From: HGW-17 sp964516435
Lineage (GTDB): Bacteria > Myxococcota_A > Polyangia > HGW-17
Direction of reading: 5' to 3'
Length of the DNA: 64,000 bases
Assembly (NCBI GenBank): GCA_964516435.1
Contig: CAZEZP010000065.1
Coordinates: 15,026-79,025, forward strand
Shown here: positions 17,339 to 25,733 of the stretch, one piece after another
Position numbering within the stretch: the stretch's first letter is position 1
Layout: every line of letters begins with the position of its first letter
Translations under genes and position numbers: made by a program
The notes under the pieces: generated by a model
Told to the model about the DNA's origin: nothing
What the model saw: the letters and a program-made list of their open reading frames with translations, nothing else
The model's database searches: none

Positions 17339-18382
17339 TCAGCCCTTGGGTTCCTCCTGCATGAGTTGCAGGTATTTTTTGCATTCGAGCGCCACGCAAC
17401 TGGCGGGCGAGACGGCGATGCATTCCTCGAAGCGGCGGGCGGCGTCGTCGGCATGCCCCAGTTTCACGTGCGCCAGGCCCAGGTACAGGTACACTTCCTG
17501 GATGCTGTTGCAGGGAAAGCCCTGGCGCAGGGTCTTTTCGAACTCGGAGACGGCATCCTCCGTGCGCTCGCTTTCCAGGTAGGTGCGCGCCAGCCGGTAG
17601 CGGGCGATGCAGAACTTGCTCTCGGCCAGGAGCGCCTGCGTGAGTTGCGCCACGGCATTCTCGTACTTCTTCATGTGGAAATACGCCCATCCCATGTTGG
17701 ACCGGGCCACGTGACCCTCCTGGTACACCAGGTCCTCGAGCGCCATCCGGGCGGCTGCGACGGCTTCCTCGTAGTTGCCGAAGTGGATGTCGATGGCTGC
17801 GATGTTGTTCTGGCTCCTGGAGGCCAGTTGCTTGTCCTGCGCGGCTTTCACGAAGTGCTGGCGCGCCTTCCTGAGCAACTGCTCGGCCGTCGTCCGGTGT
17901 TCCTCGAGAGCCTCTCCCGTCATGCACTGGAACCGGGTGGAGATGTCGATTTCCGAGGTGGCCTTTTTTAGATAAATCAGGCCAAGCAGGAAGTGCGTCT
18001 GGGCATAGCCGGGGTCGGCCACCAGGCTCCTGTGGAGCTCCTCGAGCGCCGCGTTGAGGAAACGCACCGACAGTTCCGTCTCCTCGGTGATCATCTCGGT
18101 GTTCTTCTGGATCTGCTGCTTTTTCTGGCGCACATCCATCAGCGCCTGCCCGTCTGCAGCCGAATCCTGCAGCGTGGCCGCGATTTCCCGTTCCAGGCGG
18201 GTGTTCTCACTGCGCAGCCGATCGACTTTCTGCAGGGATTCCATGTATTTTTCAAAGTAGTCATTGCCCAGATAGAATTGCTTCTGGGCATAGCGGGCAT
18301 CCTTCGGATCGTTCTTCGTGCAGGCGGAAAGCAGCACGAGCAATCCCAGAACCGGCCACACTTTCGAGAAGAGCAGTTTCAT
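17339..18382 (-). CDS. TPR-repeat lipoprotein
   Basis: The 347-residue product has a lipoprotein signal (MKLLFSKVWPVLGLLVLL, then SAC at about residue 20). A Gln/Glu-rich helical segment (VRQKKQQIQKNTEMI) may be a coiled coil. From about residue 110 there are at least five TPR-like repeats, for example SLVADPGYAQTHFLLGLIYL, HVARSNMGWAYFHMKKYENAV and QEVYLYLGLAHVKLGHADDA. Outer-membrane TPR lipoproteins of this size include PilF/PilW and the myxobacterial Tgl type that help assemble secretin rings, but no pilus gene is nearby, so this is only a possibility. GGAG precedes the ATG. It converges on thiG with 48 bases between. Confidence 0.82.
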   Translation of the reverse strand: MKLLFSKVWPVLGLLVLLSACTKNDPKDARYAQKQFYLGNDYFEKYMESLQKVDRLRSENTRLEREIAATLQDSAADGQALMDVRQKKQQIQKNTEMITEETELSVRFLNAALEELHRSLVADPGYAQTHFLLGLIYLKKATSEIDISTRFQCMTGEALEEHRTTAEQLLRKARQHFVKAAQDKQLASRSQNNIAAIDIHFGNYEEAVAAARMALEDLVYQEGHVARSNMGWAYFHMKKYENAVAQLTQALLAESKFCIARYRLARTYLESERTEDAVSEFEKTLRQGFPCNSIQEVYLYLGLAHVKLGHADDAARRFEECIAVSPASCVALECKKYLQLMQEEPKG

Positions 18383-18416
18383 CGCGACAACTCCGAATGT
18401 CCCCCGTCGAGAACGG

Positions 18417-18445
18417 AAGGTAGCCTCTTTTGCCCGCTCCCGCAA
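18417..18445 (-). promoter_or_regulatory. sigma-70-type promoter for the TPR lipoprotein
   Basis: On the minus strand TTGCGG (18445-18440) and TACCTT (18422-18417) are 17 bases apart, placing the start near 18408, about 25 bases before the ATG at 18382. It lies directly after a small terminator-like hairpin that closes queE. Confidence 0.5.
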
Positions 18446-18460
18446 AAAACCCGTGGTTTT
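18444..18460 (-). terminator. possible terminator after queE
   Basis: Read on the minus strand, AAAACC-ACG-GGTTTT forms a 6-bp stem whose T-rich right arm is extended to six T residues (18449-18444). It lies just downstream of the queE stop codon. The stem is AT-rich and short, so confidence is low. Confidence 0.3.
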
Positions 18461-18472
18461 CTGCAGAAACCG

Positions 18473-19108
18473 TCAGGAGAAATCGGCTATTTTATGGAGT
18501 TGAACCTGCATCCGGGCGTCCATGATGCGCGCATCGATGAGCCATCGGGCCAGTCCGGCCGGGGAGAGCCGTGGAATGACGGGGGAGAAGAGTACCCCGA
18601 AGGTGCGCTGCGGCCAGCGGGCGAGGCATTGCAGCGCGGCTTCGAAATCCGCGCGGTCGGCCACGGGGAACTTCACCTCGTCGCCAGGTCCCAGGCGGGC
18701 CAGTTCGGATTCCCGCATGCGCAGGTGCTCGCCGGAGGAGGGCGGCTTGATGTCCATGATCACATGCACGTCGGCCGGCACAGAGTCGAGGGGAAAGGCG
18801 CCCGATGTTTCCAGGAGCACCGTGCAGCCGGCCGCGCACAGGGCTTCCAGGAGTTCCGGGGTGTTCGGCTGGGCCAAGGGCTCGCCGCCCGTCACCTCCA
18901 CGAGCTGACAGCCGGTTTCCCGCACGCGCCGCAGGATTTCCTCGACGGTCATGGGCGTCCCGGCGGCCTCGCGGGCGGCCTGCGTATCGCACCAGGCGCA
19001 GGAGAGCGGGCATCCGGCCAGCCGCACGAACGTGCAGGGAAGCCCCGCGAAAGAACTTTCTCCCTGCAGGCTGAAAAAAATTTCATAAACGGCCAAGGTC
19101 GCCGTCAT
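18473..19108 (-). CDS. queE: 7-carboxy-7-deazaguanine synthase (radical SAM)
   Basis: QueE is a radical SAM enzyme that contracts 6-carboxy-tetrahydropterin to 7-carboxy-7-deazaguanine on the way to queuosine. The 211-residue product has FSLQGESSFAGLPCTFVRLAGC followed by CPLSCAWCDT, the family C-x3-C-x2-C cluster motif (split across two quoted pieces here). It also has VEVTGGEPLAQ (the GGE motif) and MDIKPPSSGE. The length is normal. Its start overlaps the stop of the upstream gene by ATGA. Other queuosine genes (queC, queD, queF) are not seen in the window. Confidence 0.92.
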   Translation of the reverse strand: MTATLAVYEIFFSLQGESSFAGLPCTFVRLAGCPLSCAWCDTQAAREAAGTPMTVEEILRRVRETGCQLVEVTGGEPLAQPNTPELLEALCAAGCTVLLETSGAFPLDSVPADVHVIMDIKPPSSGEHLRMRESELARLGPGDEVKFPVADRADFEAALQCLARWPQRTFGVLFSPVIPRLSPAGLARWLIDARIMDARMQVQLHKIADFS

Positions 19109-20010
19109 GGCACGCCTGCCTTTCCGGATTCCCAGGGCTTTTCCTCGATTTCGGGAGCGGTTTCGGGTGTGCCGTCCAGCGCGCCATCGATGTGGATGCG
19201 TTCGGGCCGCGGCCCCAGGAGGATGGCCAGTTCCGGATTGGCATAGGGATACTGCTTCACGATGGATTCCACGCGCTCCTGCTGGCGTCGCAATTCCTCC
19301 ACGCCGGTCTTGTCCAGTTTTTCCATGCGGGAGAGCAGGCGCTTGCGTTCCTGCTCGTCGGTGGCGGCGGCGTAGGCTTCGCGCAGGTATTCCACGGCCA
19401 GTTGGTCCATGCCGGCCTTGCCCATTTCGCTCAGGGCGAGCACCCGCAGGTATTCCGGGGCGCCTTCCATGCGGGAAGCCGCCTCGAACAGGCGGATGGC
19501 TTCCTCCCGGTTGCGCGCGGCCTCTTCCTCGTTTTCGGCTTTGTATTCGTAGACGAGGTTGAATGCCAGCGCGGCCGGATAGCGCCAGTTGCCGGGGAAG
19601 CGCCGCATGGCTTCCCGGTAGAATTCGTTGGAGAGGCGCACGGTCTCGTTGTCGATGATGCGGCCTCCGTACATCATGGCTGCGCCGGCCCAGGAATACG
19701 CCAGTTCGAAAGAGGGGTCGAGCCCCACCACGCGCCACACGTGGCCGGCCAGCCAGGTCTGGCGCTTGGGTCCGTTCATCTCTTCGCCGAAGTACACCAG
19801 CGTCTTGACCCACAGCAGATCGGCCGCCAGCCGCGTGTATCCCAGGGATGTCAGCCGCAGCACCTGCTGCGGGGGCATGTAGAAACTGTCCATCTGCTGC
19901 GGGACGAGTGTGCGCTGGATCTTCGCCTGCCGCAGGGAGAAGTCCGTCCATCCCAGGCAGGCGAACACGGCGGAAAACCAGAGGATTTTTTTTAGTATCG
20001 GACTCGGCAT
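19105..20010 (-). CDS. TPR-like membrane-anchored protein
   Basis: The 301-residue product has one N-terminal hydrophobic segment (ILWFSAVFACLGW) preceded by two lysines, most likely an uncleaved inner-membrane anchor. The rest is alpha-helical with TPR character: LTSLGYTRLAADLLWVKTLVYFGEE, then WRVVGLDPSFELAYSWAG and a repeat around ESNEFYREAMRRFPGNWRYPAALA-type sequence (paraphrased). Such LAADLLWVKTL-containing TPR proteins are seen in deltaproteobacterial genomes without assigned function. The C-terminal 40 residues are acidic and Pro-rich. It ends in an ATGA overlap with queE, so the two are co-translated. Promoter elements for it lie at 20031-20059. Confidence 0.78.
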   Translation of the reverse strand: MPSPILKKILWFSAVFACLGWTDFSLRQAKIQRTLVPQQMDSFYMPPQQVLRLTSLGYTRLAADLLWVKTLVYFGEEMNGPKRQTWLAGHVWRVVGLDPSFELAYSWAGAAMMYGGRIIDNETVRLSNEFYREAMRRFPGNWRYPAALAFNLVYEYKAENEEEAARNREEAIRLFEAASRMEGAPEYLRVLALSEMGKAGMDQLAVEYLREAYAAATDEQERKRLLSRMEKLDKTGVEELRRQQERVESIVKQYPYANPELAILLGPRPERIHIDGALDGTPETAPEIEEKPWESGKAGVP

Positions 20011-20030
20011 ACCGGCACCTTGCAGCTCCT

Positions 20031-20059
20031 GAATATGCCAAAGCGGGACGAATGTGCAA
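20031..20059 (-). promoter_or_regulatory. sigma-70-type promoter for the TPR-like gene and queE
   Basis: Minus-strand TTGCAC (20059-20054) and ATATTC (20036-20031), 17 bases apart, predict a start near 20024, with a very short leader to the ATG at 20010. The -35 hexamer is the same as in the promoter at 4761-4766. Confidence 0.5.
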
Positions 20060-20065
20060 TGTCTA

Positions 20066-20094
20066 TTGACCTGGAAGCCGGATTCTGCATTGAT
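20066..20094 (+). promoter_or_regulatory. sigma-70-type promoter for the gene at 20127
   Basis: TTGACC (20066-20071) is followed after 17 bases by ATTGAT (20089-20094). The -35 box is strong and the -10 weak. It is back to back with the divergent minus-strand promoter. Confidence 0.45.
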
Positions 20095-20126
20095 GCTTGC
20101 GTCCGCGAGGCGTCGAGGAGTTTGCC

Positions 20127-21911
20127 ATGACCGACGAGACGAAGGAAATACGGGAAGAAGACAAGGATGAATCCCGGCTGGAACGGGAGTTCTTCGAGCA
20201 GAAGCCGGACGATTCCGCCCTGGCGGAAAATGGGGTGGATTCGGGTCTGGCCGCTTCTTTCAAGCCGAAATGGCAGCGCAGTCCCCTGCTGGCGATTTTT
20301 TTCATCCCGCTTAGTCTCTTTCTCATCTATCTGCTGTGGCCGGATCTGAGTTTCGGCGTGCGCGGCCTCTTCCAGCGCGCGCCGCAGGATGTGGGCGAGA
20401 TGTCCGAGGCGCTTTCGGCCGGAAAACTGCGGCCCAACACGTGGGTGCACGCCCGCGGCATGGTGAGCATCCAGAGCCAGTTGCCCGTGCCGCGGACCAA
20501 AAGCCGCGGGCGCGTGGACGGCTATTACGTGTACTACATTATGCTCAACACCCGCAACCGCGTGCTCGTGAAGCGGTTCTCGAGGGAAGGACTCATCACG
20601 GAACGCCTTCCAACGGAGTTCACCGGGCGTCTCGTGCAGATCGCCGACGTGGAGGAAGGCGTGCGCCTGCGGGAGTATTACCGCAACAACGTCCAGGATC
20701 CGCCGGCCGACATCCTGTTCCGGGAGTTCCACGAGGAGAGCGCCGAAACGGCCGATGCGCCGCCGGCGCCGGCCTCCGTGCTCAACGCCATCGAGGAACT
20801 GGCCAAGCCCGTGCCGCAGTTGCTCACCGATGCCGGCGAGAAGTTCACGCTGCGCCCGAACATGAAAATGGATGTGAAGGCCTATTTCCTTCCGGACCAA
20901 ATGGTGTCCTTCAACCGGGAGCATTCCCGCACCGTCCGGATGCGGCTGACCGCGGGCGCGGCCCGGCCGGCTCCCTGTCCACCGGCTGTGGGCGGTGCCG
21001 TGGTGCTGCGTCGGGATCCGGAAACCCTGCAGTTGCCGGAAGGCGACGTCCGGGGCGAGGATGCCCTGCCGCCGGAGGGATGGACGCCGCCCGCCGGGGC
21101 CGGATGCCCCTCCTGCCCGGCTACGGATGCCCCCCTGGTGCGCCCGCCGGTGGAGGTGCGCATTCCCGCTGGCAGCACGGTGACGGATGCGGCGACCGGA
21201 AAGGCCATCGAATTCGCGGCGGACGGCACGTTCACCCTTCCAGGAGCGGCCTGCGGCGAGGCGCCGCGGGAAATCACGGTGGAAATCACGCACCGGCCCT
21301 TCGAGAAGCTGGAGGACTGCTACCGCTGGCTGACTGCGCGCGGCTATCCGTTCGCACCGCTGGCGCAGGTGCCCGAGAACCCGGAAGGAGACTGGGAAAT
21401 CGTGGCGCGCATTCCCGAAAACGACATCCGCCAGTTGCGCGAGACCCACCAGGTGCGCAAGGACTGCTCCGAAAAGGAAGCCGGCCGTGCCCCGGACTGC
21501 ACGATCGTCCAGCCGGCGCTGCGGGTGGCTCCCCGCTGGAAGTTCCTGTTCGAGATTCCCGTTTCCGAGATGAGCATCCAGGGACAGGAGTTCGTGATCG
21601 CCCGGGCCCGCACGGATTTCCCCCCCCAGTACGAGGAGGCCATGGAATCCGTCGATTTCGGAGGGAACAAGCGGGTGGTGCGGATCCTCAAGGCGCGTCC
21701 CGCCGAGACGTCCTACCGTCTGCCGCTGAACATGGTGTCGAAACTGAAATTCTACAGCCCCACCATCATCGAGAACGATGCCTTCATCCTGCTGGAAGGG
21801 GTAAAACCCACGGATTTCCAGATCCTGTGGAAAATTCCAGTGGTGCTGATTCTGCTGTCCATCGTATTCTTCAATGTGCGCACGCTGATGCGGCGCTTCC
21901 GGATGCGTTGA
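20127..21911 (+). CDS. two-helix membrane protein with large extracytoplasmic region
   Basis: The 594-residue product starts with an acidic cytoplasmic stretch rich in Glu/Asp. A hydrophobic helix (LLAIFFIPLSLFLIYLLW, about residues 45-62) follows, then about 500 residues outside, and a final helix (ILWKIPVVLILLSIVFF) ending in a basic RTLMRRFRMR tail. The outer part includes a Pro/Cys-rich insertion (APCPPAVGG ... GCPSCPATDAP) and many beta-strand-like segments. No domain is recognised. GAGGAG lies 7 bases before the ATG. The arrangement with both ends inside resembles envelope scaffolds, but nothing more can be said. It is 50 bases upstream of the next gene and may be co-transcribed with it. 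Confidence 0.72.
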   Translation: MTDETKEIREEDKDESRLEREFFEQKPDDSALAENGVDSGLAASFKPKWQRSPLLAIFFIPLSLFLIYLLWPDLSFGVRGLFQRAPQDVGEMSEALSAGKLRPNTWVHARGMVSIQSQLPVPRTKSRGRVDGYYVYYIMLNTRNRVLVKRFSREGLITERLPTEFTGRLVQIADVEEGVRLREYYRNNVQDPPADILFREFHEESAETADAPPAPASVLNAIEELAKPVPQLLTDAGEKFTLRPNMKMDVKAYFLPDQMVSFNREHSRTVRMRLTAGAARPAPCPPAVGGAVVLRRDPETLQLPEGDVRGEDALPPEGWTPPAGAGCPSCPATDAPLVRPPVEVRIPAGSTVTDAATGKAIEFAADGTFTLPGAACGEAPREITVEITHRPFEKLEDCYRWLTARGYPFAPLAQVPENPEGDWEIVARIPENDIRQLRETHQVRKDCSEKEAGRAPDCTIVQPALRVAPRWKFLFEIPVSEMSIQGQEFVIARARTDFPPQYEEAMESVDFGGNKRVVRILKARPAETSYRLPLNMVSKLKFYSPTIIENDAFILLEGVKPTDFQILWKIPVVLILLSIVFFNVRTLMRRFRMR

Positions 21912-21961
21912 CGCTTGAACATGCGCATTTTCATGGCACCCTGTCCGGCGTGAGGTGAAGG

Positions 21962-23584
21962 ATGAAACCCGTGACGCGATCCCTGGTCCTGCTGCTGATG
22001 TTCACGATGGCCTGCGCCCACGTCGTCTCCTGCGAGGATTCGAAGCGGGGCAGCGAGCAGGTCGTCATCGGGGGGCGTCCGCCCGCCGGCTACCAGGGCC
22101 GCGTCACGCGCATCCTGGAGGACAACGTCCACGCCATCAAGCAGAATTCCACGCTCAAGCTCAACGAGAGCGATTTCCGCTACGTGCACATGTACGGCTA
22201 TGCCCGGCTCTTCGAGCAGTTGAACCTGCACGGCTATTCCCACGACCGGCTGGTCGGGGGCACGCTCACGCCCGAACTGCTCTCGCGCTACGATGTGATC
22301 TTCCTCAACCTGATGGACGAATCGCGGCCCAGTTTCACGCCCGACGAGATCGAGGCCGTGCGGCAGTTCGTGCACCGCGGCGGCGGCCTGTTCGTCATCG
22401 CCGACCACACCAATGTGTACAGGCACGCCGAGATGACCAATCCCCTGCTGGAGCCCTACGGCATTTCCATCCGCTACGAGATCTGCGTGGACGTGTCGCC
22501 GCACACCGTGTCCGGGCTGGGCTGGATCCTGGTGTCGGACCTGCGGCCGCATCCCGTCAACGAGGGCGTCTTCGAGTACAGCCTGCAGACGGGCGGCCCG
22601 CTGGACGGCCCCGGCGGCATCGGTTTCACGTCGCCCTCGGGCTGGGGAGACAAGTGGAACCCCGACATGAAGGACGGCTATTACGGCAACTGGACGCGGG
22701 ATCCCGACGAGGTCTCCGGCCCGCAGTCGGTGGCGCAGGCCGTGGAATACGGCTCCGGACGCGTGTTCGTGGTGGGGGATCAGAACATCTTCGGGGATCC
22801 GTACATTCATTTCATCGACAACCGCCCTCTCGCGCTCAACGCGTTCGAGTGGCTTGCGCACCGCGAGGGCGAGAACCTGCGCGACCAGCCCCTGCCGGGA
22901 CTGAACATCCGCATCGACACTGCCGCCGACAACCTGTCCTGCGGCAAGTCCGGCATGCCGGACCACTACACGTTCTACACCAACCTCAACCGGGTGGCGG
23001 CCGTTTCCGCACTGGCCACGCGCCGGCCCCTTCCCTGGACGCCGGACGTGCTCATGTGGCTGGAGCCGTCGCGCACGGTGGAAGACGATGTCCTCGAGGA
23101 GGCCGATGCGGTACTGGCCTCCGGCGGGCAACTGGCCATCGTCGTGCATCCGGGACAGATGACGGCGGCGTCCATCCAGTTGCTGCAGCATTTCGGTCTG
23201 GCCGACGTCTATGAGGATCCTTCCGGCAATCCGGTGGATCTGGCCGCTTCCTCGGTCAACCAGACCCTTTCGGAGGTGACGCTGCGCCAGAAACTGCGCA
23301 CGCGGGAGATCCGGCTCGCCTCGTGTCCCGCCATCGCCTGTCCCGGGCATGCGGTGTGGACGGCCGAGGACGCTTCGGGTGCCGCATGCGACCTGCTCTG
23401 CGAATTCCCCTCGCGCAACGGGCGGATCCTCGTCTCCTTCGCGGGGGGCTACTACCGGCGTTCGGCGCTTGGCGACGTGCACGACGTGCCCAAAGACGCT
23501 TCCGAAATGGCCTATCTGCTGGAACTGGGCTTCACCGACGTGCTGCTGGAATACGGGATTCCCCAGCGCTATCCGATGCGTTGA
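21962..23584 (+). CDS. exported protein with DUF4350/GATase1-like domain
   Basis: The 540-residue product has an N-terminal export signal with two candidate lipidation sites, TMAC (Cys18) and VVSC (Cys24). The first half resembles the class-I glutamine-amidotransferase-like fold of DUF4350/IFT52-type proteins: a YDVIFLNLMDESRPSFTPDEIEAVRQF-type strand-helix (quoted loosely), then HRGGGLFVIADHTNVY, and a later GSGRVFVVGDQNIFGDP. In these families the nucleophile cysteine is generally absent and they are thought to bind sugars or peptides. The second half repeats the topology weakly (LASGGQLAIVVHPGQM). AGGTGAAGG precedes the ATG. A response regulator gene follows after 6 bases. Function unknown. 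Confidence 0.75.
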   Translation: MKPVTRSLVLLLMFTMACAHVVSCEDSKRGSEQVVIGGRPPAGYQGRVTRILEDNVHAIKQNSTLKLNESDFRYVHMYGYARLFEQLNLHGYSHDRLVGGTLTPELLSRYDVIFLNLMDESRPSFTPDEIEAVRQFVHRGGGLFVIADHTNVYRHAEMTNPLLEPYGISIRYEICVDVSPHTVSGLGWILVSDLRPHPVNEGVFEYSLQTGGPLDGPGGIGFTSPSGWGDKWNPDMKDGYYGNWTRDPDEVSGPQSVAQAVEYGSGRVFVVGDQNIFGDPYIHFIDNRPLALNAFEWLAHREGENLRDQPLPGLNIRIDTAADNLSCGKSGMPDHYTFYTNLNRVAAVSALATRRPLPWTPDVLMWLEPSRTVEDDVLEEADAVLASGGQLAIVVHPGQMTAASIQLLQHFGLADVYEDPSGNPVDLAASSVNQTLSEVTLRQKLRTREIRLASCPAIACPGHAVWTAEDASGAACDLLCEFPSRNGRILVSFAGGYYRRSALGDVHDVPKDASEMAYLLELGFTDVLLEYGIPQRYPMR

Positions 23585-23590
23585 ACCGCC

Positions 23591-24232
23591 ATGAAGCTTC
23601 GTGTGTACCTGTGCGAGGACAACGAGGTATTTGCGCGGGAACTGGCATCGCGCCTGCCGCGCATCGGGGACGTGGAGGTGCTGGGCCATGCCGCCTGCGC
23701 CGAGGAGGCGCTCGCGGATGCCCGCCTGGAGGAGGCCGATGTGCTGCTGCTGGACCTGGAAATGCCGGGAAACGGGGGGCTGTGGGCCATCGACCAGTTG
23801 ATGCAGCGCCCCCGGACGCCCGAAATCCTGGTGCTCACCAGCACCGAGGCCGACGAAGTGGTGTTCACGGCCATCCGCAAGGGAGCCGCCGGCTATCTCC
23901 TCAAGGGCGCGGGACTGCGCAAGATCCTGCAGGCGATCGAGGACGTGGCCCTGGGCGGCTGCGTCATCGACGCGCAACTGGCCGCGCGGTTCTGGAATTT
24001 GTTCATCGCTTCCCGGGGCGCCATGGGCAATTCCTGGAATCTCACGTCCGAGGAGATCGAGTTGCTCAATTTCATGGCGCGCGGGCTGTCCAACCCCGAA
24101 CTGGCCGGGGCCATGGGACGCAAGCGGACGAACATCAAGAAGATGCTTTCCCGCATCTACCGCAAGATGAACGTCACATCCCGCGTGGAGGCCGTCCGCC
24201 TGGCCATGCAGTCCGGCCTGGTGGAACTGTGA
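23591..24232 (+). CDS. NarL/FixJ-type response regulator
   Basis: The 213-residue protein has a receiver domain (1-120) with the acidic pair in CEDNEV, phospho-acceptor aspartate in VLLLDLEMP, LVLTST and the lysine in GYLLKGA. A LuxR-type HTH domain follows (about 145-210): LTSEEIELLNFMARGLSNPELAGAMGRKRTNIKKMLSRIY (shown here only to locate it; key positions are the conserved E, R-G-x-S-N and the recognition helix). The linker is short. It probably acts as a DNA-binding regulator phosphorylated by a histidine kinase, but no kinase gene is adjacent, so it is an orphan here. It lies between the DUF4350-like gene and a lipoprotein gene. Confidence 0.9.
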   Translation: MKLRVYLCEDNEVFARELASRLPRIGDVEVLGHAACAEEALADARLEEADVLLLDLEMPGNGGLWAIDQLMQRPRTPEILVLTSTEADEVVFTAIRKGAAGYLLKGAGLRKILQAIEDVALGGCVIDAQLAARFWNLFIASRGAMGNSWNLTSEEIELLNFMARGLSNPELAGAMGRKRTNIKKMLSRIYRKMNVTSRVEAVRLAMQSGLVEL

Positions 24233-24237
24233 GACGC

Positions 24238-25146
24238 ATGTATTGGAAAGCCCTGAAATACATGGAATTTCCCTCTTTGATTGGAATAGTGTTTTTATTT
24301 TTTGCATTACCATCATGCAATGAGCCGCCATCTCCCCATCCAGGACCCGACGATCCCCGGGATGCGCCCCGGCGGCCCATCGTTCCGGATCGGCGCATGG
24401 CGCCCAAGACCGAGGTCCTGCGCAATCCCGAGCCGTTTCCCTGGCACGTTGGCGCCGACGTGATTCCCTCGTTCGCGCCGGGTACCCGCGTGTGGACGCC
24501 GACTCCCATCGGGCGCACGTGGGACATCGTGAATTTCGCGGTGGCCACGGTGCACCGCACGGACGGCAACCAGGTGATCCTGCGGGCGGGGCAACTGGAG
24601 TTCACCGTGCCGGCCGCGCTGCTCCTGCCGGTGCGCGCGCCTGGAAAGTTGGCCAGGGGAACGCCCGTGGTGGCGGCCATGGGCCTGACCGGCGAATGGG
24701 CGAAGGTGGCGGAATCCTCGGCCGATGCCGTGGCGGTGCAACTGGTGCTCGCGCAGGAGGTGGTGATTCGTACGGTGGCGCCCGATGCCGTCCTGCCGCT
24801 GGATGGGAAGCCCGGTCCCGGGCATCCGGTGGCCATATGGAAACAGAATGCCGTGGAGTTCGGCATGCTGCTCTACCTCAACAACGAAAAGGCTGGCGTG
24901 ATCGGCTATGCGGGCCGCTTCGAACTGGTGCCCGCGCAATGGGTGCGCTTCGTTCCTCTGGACGCGAACCTCAAGAAGAACGCCAGTTTGTGGTCGCCCT
25001 ATGCCGGGCGCCTGGAGGAGGTGCGCGTGCTGGAGGTGCTGGAGAATGGCGCCGCCGCGAAGGTGCTGTTCGTTTCGCATCCCGAGGCGCCGTCCATCAA
25101 TCCCCGCGTGGTGTCGTACGCGCGCATCACGCGGATGGTGTGGTGA
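24238..25146 (+). CDS. predicted lipoprotein with SH3-like strands
   Basis: The 302-residue product has a lipoprotein signal with lysines at 4 and 7, a hydrophobic run and a lipobox LPSC. A Pro-rich, charged linker follows, then repeated beta segments such as GRTWDIVNFAVATVHRTDGN, GNQVILRAGQLEFTV and APYAGRLEEVRVLEVLENG. These have the look of Tudor/SH3-like strands that read 'type of structure' rather than a named family. The signal region uses AT-rich codons unlike the body. An ATG at 24262 is a possible shorter start. It is 5 bases after the response regulator gene and its stop overlaps the VanZ-like gene region. Similar overall size and layout are seen in the lipoprotein at 55251. Confidence 0.72.
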   Translation: MYWKALKYMEFPSLIGIVFLFFALPSCNEPPSPHPGPDDPRDAPRRPIVPDRRMAPKTEVLRNPEPFPWHVGADVIPSFAPGTRVWTPTPIGRTWDIVNFAVATVHRTDGNQVILRAGQLEFTVPAALLLPVRAPGKLARGTPVVAAMGLTGEWAKVAESSADAVAVQLVLAQEVVIRTVAPDAVLPLDGKPGPGHPVAIWKQNAVEFGMLLYLNNEKAGVIGYAGRFELVPAQWVRFVPLDANLKKNASLWSPYAGRLEEVRVLEVLENGAAAKVLFVSHPEAPSINPRVVSYARITRMVW

Positions 25147-25154
25147 GGCTCCGG

Positions 25155-25733
25155 ATGCGCTTTCCAGCATGGATGGAAGAGAAATTTCCAGGGTGGGTGC
25201 TGGCCGTGCAGGTTCCCGTGGCGGCGGCAATCCTGCTGTATCTGGACGCACGGCACCCGTACTACCGCCTGTTTCCCCTGATCCTGGCCGCGGGCGCGGC
25301 GCTGTTCTGGCACCCCGCCCTTTCCGGGCGGCGGGCGGCCTGGGCGCCGGTGTATTATTTCGCCCTGATTTCGCTGCTTTCCTCCACCACCACCGCCACG
25401 TCGCGTTCGGTGGCGAGTTTCCTGTTCCATCCGCCCGAGTACTTCTTCCTGGCGCTTCTCGCCTTCCATGCCGTGCGCAGAATGGAAAGGCCTTCCGGCA
25501 TGTGGCGTGTGCCGCTCGTGCTGGGAATCTGCGCCCTACTCGCGGCGCTGGACGAATTCCACCAGTCCTTCGTGCCCGGACGGGTGGCCGATCCGCTCGA
25601 CTGGGGACTGGACATGGGCGGCGCGGCGGCTGGCATTCTGGCATACCGGGCGATGGCCGCCCTGGGCGGTTGGGAAAGAGCATCCCCGTACGGATCCGGC
25701 GCTGCCGGGAGAAAGGAACGATCATGCAACTGA
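25155..25733 (+). CDS. VanZ-like family membrane protein
   Basis: The 192-residue product has about five hydrophobic segments and the VanZ family signature DEFHQSFVPGRVADPLDWGLDMGG near the C-terminal end (D-E-x-H-Q, then G-R-x-x-D and D-x-x-x-G; quoted in part). VanZ proteins are small integral membrane proteins, one of which gives low-level teicoplanin resistance; most have no known role. ATG 25155 follows GAGG by 6 bases; a GTG at 25143 overlapping the previous stop is the alternative. The 3' end overlaps RNase PH by 10 bases, so expression is probably coupled. Confidence 0.82.
   Translation: MRFPAWMEEKFPGWVLAVQVPVAAAILLYLDARHPYYRLFPLILAAGAALFWHPALSGRRAAWAPVYYFALISLLSSTTTATSRSVASFLFHPPEYFFLALLAFHAVRRMERPSGMWRVPLVLGICALLAALDEFHQSFVPGRVADPLDWGLDMGGAAAGILAYRAMAALGGWERASPYGSGAAGRKERSCN

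Noticed and set aside
21936..21961. A sigma-54 promoter before the DUF4350-like gene
   Set aside because: TGGCACCC is a good -24, but the GG is followed by GG rather than GC at 10 bases; spacing is off by one.
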